Positions 53,102 to 61,035 of a stretch of 64,000 bases of DNA are shown piece by piece. The notes below the pieces were generated by a model, which did not search any database, was not told the origin of the DNA, and was given only the letters and a program-made list of their open reading frames with translations. Position 1 is the first letter of the stretch, and each line of letters begins with the position of its first letter. A program made the translations under genes and the position numbers. The DNA is from Ignavibacteriae bacterium HGW-Ignavibacteriae-1 (lineage in GTDB: Bacteria > Bacteroidota > Ignavibacteria > Kapaibacteriales > UBA2268): the NCBI GenBank assembly GCA_002839825.1, contig PGYU01000001.1:248001-312000 (forward strand). Reading direction: 5' to 3'.

Positions 53102-54877
53102 ATGCCTCATTTTTTTATAGATGGGAAAAAAATTGAAACCAAACAGGGCAAGACAGTAATCGAAGCCGCATATGAGAATGGTTTGCAAATCCCCCATTTT
53201 TGTTGGCATCCTGAGTTGTCTGTATCCGGTAACTGTAGAATGTGCTTGGTTGAAATTGGAATGCCTAAGAGATTGCCTGACGGTACTCCCGAAAATGATG
53301 AAAATGGCAATCCTATGGTCAATTACATTCCCAAGCTTCAAATTGCTTGTGCTACACCTGTAACAGATGGAATGTATGTCAATACCAACAACGCTAAAGT
53401 AGTCGAAGCCCAAGAAGCAGTAATGGAATTTTTGTTGATTAACCATCCGCTTGATTGTCCGATTTGCGACGAAGCGGGCGAATGCAAACTCCAAGATTAC
53501 GCTTTCAGGTATTCTGACGGCGAAAGTCGTTTCGACGAAATGAAAAATCACAAGGATAAACGCCAGAAATGGGGACCAAATGTGATGTTCGACGCAGAAC
53601 GCTGCATCTCATGTTCGAGATGTATTCGATATTCCCAAGAAATTGCCAAGCAAGATGTGTTGACATTTGTCCAAAGAGGCGACCATGTCACGATTAAGTT
53701 ATTCGATGGAACTCAACTTGATAACCCATATTCAATGAACGTTATCGAGATTTGTCCTGTGGGTGCATTGACAAGCCCTGACTTCAGATTCAAAGCACGT
53801 GTATGGGATATGAGCTTCAATGATTCGATTTCCTTTGCGGATTCTACCGGCTCTAATATTAAGTTAGGCGTTCGTAATAACGAAATTCTGAGAATCGAGC
53901 CACGCACCAATCCATATGTCAACAGACATTGGTTGACTGATGATGCACGATTAAACACATATGAATTCGTGAACAAAAATCGTATCGTTCAACCTTTAAT
54001 CAAGCAAGGCTCAGAACATTTCCCTGCAAGCTGGCAAGACGCTTGTCAAGCAGTTGCTAACGGATTATCGAGTTTCAAACCGAATGAAATAATGTTTTTG
54101 GCATCTGCCAAAGCTACAAACGAAGACAATTATGCCTTTATGAAACTTGCTCGTCAGGTGGTCAAATCTCCAAATATTGATTTTCTCTTACACACTGACC
54201 AATCTTTCAATGATGAATTTTTCTTAGCTGTTGCCGATAGAACTCCTAATGCAACCGGTGCAATTGCAGTCGGTATCAATAGTGATGAAAGCAATATAAA
54301 AGCTAAGGAACTTGCCGAAAACATCAAAAAAGGCTATATTCGGGCATTAGTTGTACTCGAAGAAGATTTCTCTCATCACGAACATATTATCGAATCCCTT
54401 GATAATCTGGAATTTCTCGTAGTGCTTCATTATAATCATAATAAAATCACTCAGAAAGCTCATGTAGTGCTTCCTGCATCTACTTATGCAGAAATCGAAG
54501 GTACATATACCAACAAAGATAGACGTGTCCAACATCTCAGCCCGGCATTGGTAACCAAAGAAAATCTGCGATTTATGGGCATGAAAATGAGCCGTCTCGA
54601 TAAATTCGGTGCTTATAATGACCAATGGACTCAGCACGAATTGCGCGATTGCAAGCAAAGTTGGAGAATAATTGCTACAATTGCAAATCTGCTTGGTACA
54701 AACTGGAAATTCAAAAATTCAGAAGATATATTTGATGAAATTTGTGAGAAAATTCCACAGTTTGCAAATATGTCTTACGATAAGTTATTAGAATATCAAG
54801 GTTTAGTTTTGGGCAAAGGAGATAATCCTGACCCGAAATTAATTAATTATGAATCTCATGTTTTTAAACCACAATAA
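53102..54877 (+). CDS. nuoG: NADH-quinone oxidoreductase subunit G
   Basis: Large iron-sulfur subunit of complex I; 591 residues, shorter than the roughly 900 of E. coli. The N-terminal [2Fe-2S] ferredoxin domain has Cys34, Cys45, Cys48 and Cys83. The His-Cys [4Fe-4S] motif is His115-Cys119-Cys122-Cys128, and the next [4Fe-4S] cluster uses Cys168, Cys171, Cys174 and Cys218. The molybdopterin-oxidoreductase-like part (from about 230) has no Cys motif for the extra N7 cluster. It continues to the ASTYAEIEGTYTNKDRRVQ segment and stops soon after. It is followed by nuoH and nuoI, but nuoE/nuoF are not upstream. Confidence 0.92.
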   Translation: MPHFFIDGKKIETKQGKTVIEAAYENGLQIPHFCWHPELSVSGNCRMCLVEIGMPKRLPDGTPENDENGNPMVNYIPKLQIACATPVTDGMYVNTNNAKVVEAQEAVMEFLLINHPLDCPICDEAGECKLQDYAFRYSDGESRFDEMKNHKDKRQKWGPNVMFDAERCISCSRCIRYSQEIAKQDVLTFVQRGDHVTIKLFDGTQLDNPYSMNVIEICPVGALTSPDFRFKARVWDMSFNDSISFADSTGSNIKLGVRNNEILRIEPRTNPYVNRHWLTDDARLNTYEFVNKNRIVQPLIKQGSEHFPASWQDACQAVANGLSSFKPNEIMFLASAKATNEDNYAFMKLARQVVKSPNIDFLLHTDQSFNDEFFLAVADRTPNATGAIAVGINSDESNIKAKELAENIKKGYIRALVVLEEDFSHHEHIIESLDNLEFLVVLHYNHNKITQKAHVVLPASTYAEIEGTYTNKDRRVQHLSPALVTKENLRFMGMKMSRLDKFGAYNDQWTQHELRDCKQSWRIIATIANLLGTNWKFKNSEDIFDEICEKIPQFANMSYDKLLEYQGLVLGKGDNPDPKLINYESHVFKPQ

Positions 54878-54906
54878 ATATTATTAACCAAGAAATAAAT
54901 TAAGAA

Positions 54907-55959
54907 ATGAATGATTTATTATGGATAACAATCGAAGCTCTCGCCAAAGGGCTTGCCATAGTATTGGCAATACAACTTATGGCGGCTTTAAATGTGTATC
55001 TCGAGCGTAAGGTTTCGGCTTTCATACAAGGAAGAATCGGACCCAATAGGGTAGGACCCTGGGGCACATTACAACCATTTGCAGATGTCGCAAAATTATT
55101 TTTGAAAGAAGATATAGTGCCGGCAGCAGCGGATAAGTTCTTCCATTCATTAGCTCCGGTGATTGCTTTGGGAGTTGCTTTGGCAACTTGGGCAGTAATA
55201 CCTTTTTCGAGCTATATACAATTAGAAGACCGAATTATTTATCTCGGAATCGCACCGGATTTGAATATCGGTATACTTTATGTATTGGCAATGACTTCAT
55301 TAGGCGTTTACGGTATAACACTCGCCGGTTGGTCATCAAACAATAAGTATTCCTTATTAGGTGGACTTCGTTCATCAGCCCAGATGATTTCGTACGAACT
55401 TTCGATGGGTCTCTCTTTAATCGGGACTGTATTGATTGTCGGCTCATTTTCCATAAACGATTTTGTTGAATTTCAACAAGGTTGGGGAGGAATGAGATGG
55501 CTGATATTCTTACAACCAATTGGGTTTATAATATTTTTAATTGCAGCATTTGCAGAAACAAATAGAGCACCATTCGACTTGCCGGAAGCAGAACCGGAAC
55601 TTGTCGGCGGTTTCAACACCGAGTATTCGGGTATGAAATTCGGTATGTTCTTTTTGGCAGAATATGCTAATATGACCACATCCTCAGTGCTAATCGTATT
55701 GTTATACTTAGGCGGTTGGTCTATTCCATTTGCCTACGAAGCATTAGGATTGCAAGAAGGCTCGATTCTTATGGCATTAGCGCATTTCTTAGTCTTCTTT
55801 GCAAAAGTATTGTTCGTACTATTCTTCTTTATTTGGGTTCGTTGGTCAATACCGCGTTTCCGTTATGACCAATTGATGAATTTGGGCTGGAAAGTATTAT
55901 TGCCATTGGCAATTGTAAATGTTGTAGTCACTGCTTTAGGTGTATTGTTTTTCATGTAA
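54907..55959 (+). CDS. nuoH: NADH-quinone oxidoreductase subunit H
   Basis: Membrane subunit at the quinone-binding junction of complex I; 350 residues with eight hydrophobic helices. Signatures are LNVYLERKVSAFIQGRIGPNRVGPWG near the N-terminus, FAETNRAPFDLPEAEPELVGGFNTEYSG in the loop with the conserved acidic residues, and FIWVRWSIPRFRYDQLMNLGWK near the C-terminus. It is between nuoG (29-base gap) and nuoI (61-base gap). Confidence 0.97.
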   Translation: MNDLLWITIEALAKGLAIVLAIQLMAALNVYLERKVSAFIQGRIGPNRVGPWGTLQPFADVAKLFLKEDIVPAAADKFFHSLAPVIALGVALATWAVIPFSSYIQLEDRIIYLGIAPDLNIGILYVLAMTSLGVYGITLAGWSSNNKYSLLGGLRSSAQMISYELSMGLSLIGTVLIVGSFSINDFVEFQQGWGGMRWLIFLQPIGFIIFLIAAFAETNRAPFDLPEAEPELVGGFNTEYSGMKFGMFFLAEYANMTTSSVLIVLLYLGGWSIPFAYEALGLQEGSILMALAHFLVFFAKVLFVLFFFIWVRWSIPRFRYDQLMNLGWKVLLPLAIVNVVVTALGVLFFM

Positions 55960-56020
55960 AAATTACTCATTGTAGTTTTTAATCTTAGATGTTTTTATAA
56001 ATGAATATAAAAGGTGTTCG

Positions 56021-56518
56021 ATGAATAACACTAAAAATACAGAAGTCGAAAGAAGAAGTTTTTGGGAAAAATTATATATCCCCGAAATTGCCAAAGGTTT
56101 GGGATTGACTTTGGCAGAAATGTTCAAACCCAAATTTACTCGTCAGTATCCTGAAGAGCGTTGGGAGCCATTGGGCTCGTATCGCGGCAGACCCGTACTC
56201 GTGGATGATGTTGATGGCGAACGTTGCGTAGCTTGCGGGCTATGCTCACGTGTATGCCCTGCATTAGCAATCGAAGTTCAAGCCGATGAGACTGACCGCG
56301 AAAAGGAAAGATTCCCGGTCAAATTTGAAATAAATATGTTGCGCTGTATTTACTGCGGATTTTGCGAGGAAGTTTGTCCCGAAGAAGCTATTGTAATGAG
56401 CAAAGATTACGAACTCGTGTTCCAAAGACAAGAAGATGCTCTAATGAACAAAGAGCAATTGCTCGTTCCGATTGCTCAACTTCAGGACAGGTTAGAGTTT
56501 TTACGCCAATATAAATAA
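56021..56518 (+). CDS. nuoI: NADH-quinone oxidoreductase subunit I
   Basis: Peripheral-arm ferredoxin-like subunit of 165 residues carrying clusters N6a and N6b. The two motifs are [18 protein letters not shown] and [18 protein letters not shown], separated by a typical 40-residue spacer. The N-terminal helix ([29 protein letters not shown]) matches the membrane-contact segment of the family. It is the last nuo gene here; nuoJ-N do not follow. The next gene is a lipoprotein peptidase. Confidence 0.95.
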   Translation: MNNTKNTEVERRSFWEKLYIPEIAKGLGLTLAEMFKPKFTRQYPEERWEPLGSYRGRPVLVDDVDGERCVACGLCSRVCPALAIEVQADETDREKERFPVKFEINMLRCIYCGFCEEVCPEEAIVMSKDYELVFQRQEDALMNKEQLLVPIAQLQDRLEFLRQYK

Positions 56519-56591
56519 TTATAATTGTAAACAAAGATACCGAAGCAATTCATTGTTTCGGTTGATTTTCTAATTTTTGGGAGTATTTAAT

Positions 56592-58304
56592 ATGAAATTT
56601 TTAATGCCTTTAGCCCTGATTACATTGTTAATGATGGGAGTAATCTCATGCGGGGAAAATGCCGAACAATTAAGAAATGAGGAAATTGCAAAGATGGAAC
56701 AAGAATTTTCAACATTCGCTGATTCGCTGGAAAAAGTTATTGCTGTAGAATATACCGAAGTTTGCACTAAATATTGGGAAGCATCGCTCAATTCCAACGA
56801 AGAAAATTGGAATAATTACTCACAAGCGGACATGAAATTCAACGAAATTTTAGCAAATAAGAGTAACTTCGAAACTCTCAAAAAATTCAAGGAAAGTAAT
56901 AATATTACTGACACCTTGATGGCGAGAAGATTGGAAGTTATGTACTTAGGTATGTTATCCAAACAAATTGATACCGCCAAACTAAACCAATTATCTGCGA
57001 TGCAAGCTCAAATCGAAAACAAATACTCCAATTACAGAGCGAAAGTCGGAAATAAAGATTTGACCGATAACCAAGTAGAAGATGTATTGAAAACATCTAA
57101 AAATCAAAAAGAACTCCAAGCAACATGGTTAGCTCATAAAGACATTGGTCCTGTTGTAAAAGAGGACATTTTGAACCTTGTACGTTTGAGAAATGAAATT
57201 GCTCACGAATTAGGCTACAAAAACTATCATGAAATGAGCCTTAAACTCAGCGAACAAGACCCCGCACAAATCGAAAATCTGTTTGACGAATTAGACGCTT
57301 TGACTCGCGATACTTTCGTGAAGTTGAAAGGTGAAATTGACACATTTTTAGCTGCTCAAAACAAAATCAAAGTCGAACAATTAATGCCGTGGCACTACCA
57401 AAATCGTTATTTCCAAGAAGCACCGAAAATCTATGAAGTTGATATGGACAAATACTACAAAGACCAAGATTTGGTGAAATTGTCAGTAGATTATTTCCAA
57501 TCGCTCAATTTGCCGATTGATGACTTAGTAGCCAAAAGCGATTTGTTCGAAAAACCAAACAAAAATCAACATGCTTATTGCATCAACATTGACCGCCACG
57601 CAAAAGACATCAGAGTTTTGTGCAATGTAGTGCCAAATTCTCGTTGGGGCGAAACGATGCTTCACGAATACGGACACGCACTTTACGAATACCATTATGA
57701 TGCATCATTGCCTTGGACGCTTAAAGAACCTGCTCACATCTTCACAACCGAAGCGATTGCGATGTTGTTCGGCAGAATGGCATCAGACCCATCATGGATG
57801 CAATCAATGATAGGAATCAGCGCCGGAGAAAAAGACAGCATCGCTGAAACTTGCCACAACATTCTAAAGCTCCAACAACTCGTTTTCAGCCGTTGGTCAC
57901 AAGTAATGTACAGATTTGAAAAAGAACTTTATGCCAATCCCGAGCAAGATTTGAACGCACTTTGGTGGTCATTGGTCGAAAAATATCAAATGATGAAGAA
58001 ACCCGAAGGCAGAGACATGCCGGATTGGGCAACAAAAATTCATATTGCAACATCGCCATGCTACTACCATAACTATCATTTGGGCGAATTGCTCGCATCG
58101 CAATTATATAATACAATCACAACGAAAGTATTGAAAGATGTGCCAAATGCTAATCCGGGCTTAGTCGGACATCCCGAAGTCGGCGAATATCTAATCAAAA
58201 ACGTTTTCCAACCCGGCAAACGCTATTTGTGGAACGATATGATTGAAAAAGCAACCGGCGAAAAGCTCACTCCAAAATACTACGCAATCCAATTTGTAGA
58301 TTAG
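56592..58304 (+). CDS. Lipoprotein zinc metallopeptidase (gluzincin, M2/M3-like)
   Basis: A 570-residue predicted lipoprotein from the ATG at 56592, with GGGAG 9 bases upstream. A TTG 15 bases earlier is less likely. The lipobox GVISC puts the lipid on Cys20. The mature protein is helical. Zinc ligands are His358 and His362 in HEYGH, with catalytic Glu359; Glu387 in TTEAIAMLFG is the probable third ligand, as in gluzincins. The segments LVRLRNEIAHELGYKNYHEMSL and MPWHYQNRYFQ look like bacterial M2 (ACE-like dipeptidyl carboxypeptidase) proteins, with M3 oligopeptidases as the alternative. It probably trims peptides outside the inner membrane. It lies downstream of nuoI and ends at a terminator. 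Confidence 0.8.
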   Translation: MKFLMPLALITLLMMGVISCGENAEQLRNEEIAKMEQEFSTFADSLEKVIAVEYTEVCTKYWEASLNSNEENWNNYSQADMKFNEILANKSNFETLKKFKESNNITDTLMARRLEVMYLGMLSKQIDTAKLNQLSAMQAQIENKYSNYRAKVGNKDLTDNQVEDVLKTSKNQKELQATWLAHKDIGPVVKEDILNLVRLRNEIAHELGYKNYHEMSLKLSEQDPAQIENLFDELDALTRDTFVKLKGEIDTFLAAQNKIKVEQLMPWHYQNRYFQEAPKIYEVDMDKYYKDQDLVKLSVDYFQSLNLPIDDLVAKSDLFEKPNKNQHAYCINIDRHAKDIRVLCNVVPNSRWGETMLHEYGHALYEYHYDASLPWTLKEPAHIFTTEAIAMLFGRMASDPSWMQSMIGISAGEKDSIAETCHNILKLQQLVFSRWSQVMYRFEKELYANPEQDLNALWWSLVEKYQMMKKPEGRDMPDWATKIHIATSPCYYHNYHLGELLASQLYNTITTKVLKDVPNANPGLVGHPEVGEYLIKNVFQPGKRYLWNDMIEKATGEKLTPKYYAIQFVD

Positions 58305-58330
58305 TATTTGATGTGTTTACGAATTTTAAG

Positions 58331-58359
58331 AAGCTGTCCAAACGGGCAGCTTTTTTTTT
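58331..58359 (+). terminator. Intrinsic terminator after the metallopeptidase gene
   Basis: AGCTGTCC (58332-58339) / GGGCAGCT (58344-58351) with a 4-base loop and one G-T pair, followed by a run of nine T. Confidence 0.87.
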
Positions 58360-58378
58360 GTTGTGGTTATGTATGTAG

Positions 58379-58399
58379 GGACAGAACGCTGTTCTGTCC
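58379..58399. repeat. Short perfect palindrome in intergenic DNA
   Basis: GGACAGAAC (58379-58387), GCT, then GTTCTGTCC (58391-58399). It is more GC-rich than its surroundings, begins within GTAGGGACAG, and resembles the small dispersed palindromes found in other genomes of this superphylum. No second copy was noticed in the window. Confidence 0.5.
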
Positions 58400-58737
58400 G
58401 AAACAAGCTCATGAATTTATTCATTGGTTATGAAATAATAATCCAAAAGAAAATTCACATGACCATGACACCATGGTAGTTTTACAGCCTTTTACACTAT
58501 ATCTTATAACTGACTATGTAAATCTCGATATATAATTCTCGATAAAAAAGCTCAAAGCATAAACAATGTTAAATTAGGCATACATAATCTATTAATCATT
58601 TATGAAGTTATAATTAATTATTCCATTTTTGAAAATAATTTGTAACTTTTTAGAAGTTGTGTTTGTCTTTTGTATTGACAGAGTTGAAAATGAAGATAAT
58701 GTTATAGATTTGTAATTCATTTATAAAGGGTGTTGCT

Positions 58738-60894
58738 ATGAAAAAGCATTTAGTTTGTACATTGTTAATTGCATTTTTGCTGTCAATATGTTCGGTTTTT
58801 GCACAAAATACGTCAATAAGACTGATTGACCCTCAAAAATCTTGGTTGAGTTCAGAAGCTATCATGGATAGTTTGACAGTAATTATTCAACCAAATGGCG
58901 GTTATACACAGATTTCTTACTTAATCAACATTTCTACATCAGGAACAATTTTTGACAAACAAAGTGATACTGTCGAAATTGAAAGTTTTTTTACATTGCC
59001 TGAAGAAGCAATCGTAGTTGATTCATGGCTCTGGGTCGAAGATACACTTGTATATGCAGATTTGATAGACCGATGGACTGCAAGCCAGATTTATGAAAAT
59101 ATTGTAAAACGAGTTCGCCGTGACCCGTCACTTTTCTTGAAAAATTCTCCAACAGCTTACGAATTTAGACTTTTCCCGCTTGTAGGCACTACACACCGAA
59201 AATTTTTAATTAGTTTTATGATACCAAATCGAATTGAAAATGACAAATTCAAATTCGAAATTCCCAAAATTTGGTTTACACGAACATTGATGCCGAATAA
59301 TATGAAAATTGTTTTCATCAACAGAAACGATGTCAATAATTTGTATGTATCTAATGATATGGATTTGCCTATGAATAATGATAACGATATGTTCTTTGGT
59401 CATTATAAGTCAACGGTAATTCCAATGCAGGATTTTCTAAGTTACAATACTTACGGTTACAATTCAAATTTCAAAGACGGTATAAGCATTACTAATTATG
59501 ATGTTGCTGGCGAAAAGTACTATCACATGATTATGGATTTGAATACTTTGACACCAAATCGTAAGGCACTTAAACATCTTGTCCTTTTTGAATATGTTAA
59601 CGGTAAATCCAAAATTAGTTTTGAGAATACCATTCAACCCTTTTTAGATGCTTTAGACGTTACATATAGTGTTGGGGACTCGATAAACATAATGTATTGT
59701 GATATGATTAGTGATGTCAAGTTACTCTTTCCAGAATTTATTGAGGTAAATCCTGAGAGCATTAGTAAGCTGAAATCAGAGTTTCAAAAAGCACAAAGTA
59801 AGATTTCTCGCTCAGCAATTTTACCATTACTTTTAAATAATGCTGTTTCTCTTCTGCAAACTACAGATACGACAGGTTCTGTAGTAGTCTTTTCTAATAA
59901 TGATGAACTTGGCTCTTTAGATATAGCGAATACATTTATTAAACTTATAATGGATAAAAGCAAAGGTAAAATTCCATTTTATTTTCTTGACCATGGGTCA
60001 ACATCAAATAAAAAATATTCAATTAATTCTGTCAATTATATAGGCAACGAGTATCTTTATTTAAATTTATCAAGAGCTACTAAAGGTGAATACTATAACA
60101 TTTGGAGTAATGCAAATAGCATCGGCAATCTTTTCTCAATTTTCTTTAATGGAGTTAATACATCATATAAGGACTTAAATTATTATATTCTTACAACCGA
60201 CGGGTTTGTTTACCAAACTTTCGAACCTTATAAGTCAATATTAGCTTCAAAAGGAATGTTATCAAGCCTCGGTAAATATGTCGGTGGTCCCGATTTCATA
60301 ATTAGATTGACTTTTATGCTTGATGATGAGCCTCACATAAAAGAAGTGAAAATTGCTGAAGATGATATAATAAAAAGCAATGCATTGCCACAAATATGGG
60401 TAGGAAACCACCTTAAGTACCTCGAAGCTATCGCTAAACCAAACAACAGTACAGTCCAAGATATAATAAAAATAAGCATGGATAACCGTGTTCTATCGAG
60501 TTATACAGCTTTTCTGGCTCTTGAGCCATGGATGAGGGCTGAATTGCTTGGTGAAGATGATCCTGACGATCCCGAACTTACAGACGTGGATGATGAAATC
60601 GAAATTTTAAACAGCGAATTAGGCATTTCGGCTCATCCAAATCCTGCTATGACAAATACTAATCTTATCTTCAACTCTCCTCTTGAAACTAATATCACAT
60701 CTATTGATATTTATGATTTGAATGGTTCGGTAATTCGAAAATTAAATGTACCGACACATGCAATTAAAGGAGAATACATCATATTTTGGGATTTATTGGA
60801 TGATTTCGGTCGTCCGGTTCCTGAAGGAACATATTTTGTCATTGTAAATGTTGGATTGAAATCATTTAGTCATAAAATTTTGGTTGTAAAGTAA
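58738..60894 (+). CDS. Secreted VIT-domain protein with T9SS/FlgD-like C-terminal domain
   Basis: A 718-residue protein with a signal peptide (1-22, cleaved after a FAQ site). Residues about 25-190 form a VIT domain of the inter-alpha-trypsin-inhibitor type (DRWTASQIYENIVKRVRRDPSLF is the clearest mark). The following vWA-like region (about 275-440) has LVLFEYVNGKSKI where the metal-ion site DxSxS would stand, so the MIDAS is lost. The SYTAFLALEPW segment near 600 is also typical of VIT proteins. An acidic linker leads to a terminal FlgD/T9SS-type domain (HPNPAMTNTNLIF, IYDLNGSVIRKL, GRPVPEGTYFVIV). It is probably surface-exposed. The role is unknown. Confidence 0.78.
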   Translation: MKKHLVCTLLIAFLLSICSVFAQNTSIRLIDPQKSWLSSEAIMDSLTVIIQPNGGYTQISYLINISTSGTIFDKQSDTVEIESFFTLPEEAIVVDSWLWVEDTLVYADLIDRWTASQIYENIVKRVRRDPSLFLKNSPTAYEFRLFPLVGTTHRKFLISFMIPNRIENDKFKFEIPKIWFTRTLMPNNMKIVFINRNDVNNLYVSNDMDLPMNNDNDMFFGHYKSTVIPMQDFLSYNTYGYNSNFKDGISITNYDVAGEKYYHMIMDLNTLTPNRKALKHLVLFEYVNGKSKISFENTIQPFLDALDVTYSVGDSINIMYCDMISDVKLLFPEFIEVNPESISKLKSEFQKAQSKISRSAILPLLLNNAVSLLQTTDTTGSVVVFSNNDELGSLDIANTFIKLIMDKSKGKIPFYFLDHGSTSNKKYSINSVNYIGNEYLYLNLSRATKGEYYNIWSNANSIGNLFSIFFNGVNTSYKDLNYYILTTDGFVYQTFEPYKSILASKGMLSSLGKYVGGPDFIIRLTFMLDDEPHIKEVKIAEDDIIKSNALPQIWVGNHLKYLEAIAKPNNSTVQDIIKISMDNRVLSSYTAFLALEPWMRAELLGEDDPDDPELTDVDDEIEILNSELGISAHPNPAMTNTNLIFNSPLETNITSIDIYDLNGSVIRKLNVPTHAIKGEYIIFWDLLDDFGRPVPEGTYFVIVNVGLKSFSHKILVVK

Positions 60895-60923
60895 TCATAA
60901 TGTTTTTATCTTTCGCAAATAAC

Positions 60924-60963
60924 AAACTCTTCTGATAGTATTAAATTTCAGAAGAGTTTTTTT
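60924..60963 (+). terminator. Intrinsic terminator after the VIT-domain gene
   Basis: Perfect 12-bp stem AAACTCTTCTGA (60924-60935) / TCAGAAGAGTTT (60948-60959) with a 12-base loop and a seven-T tail. Confidence 0.9.
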
Positions 60964-61035
60964 GCTTTTTTATAAGCGATACATTCGCTAATTTTACTTT
61001 ATTAATTTTTCATTTTCCGAATAAGTATTTTAAGT

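Larger units (their letters stand above)
58305..58737. other. Intergenic region before the VIT-domain gene
   Basis: About 430 bases with no credible gene. It contains a terminator (58331-58359), a perfect short palindrome (58379-58399) and the TTGTAACTTTTT motif (58640-58651). The rest is AT-rich, and I see no tRNA or riboswitch. Confidence 0.6.

Noticed and set aside
53054-53551. 165-residue frame antisense to nuoG
   Set aside because: It covers the iron-sulfur coding region of nuoG and has no family features.
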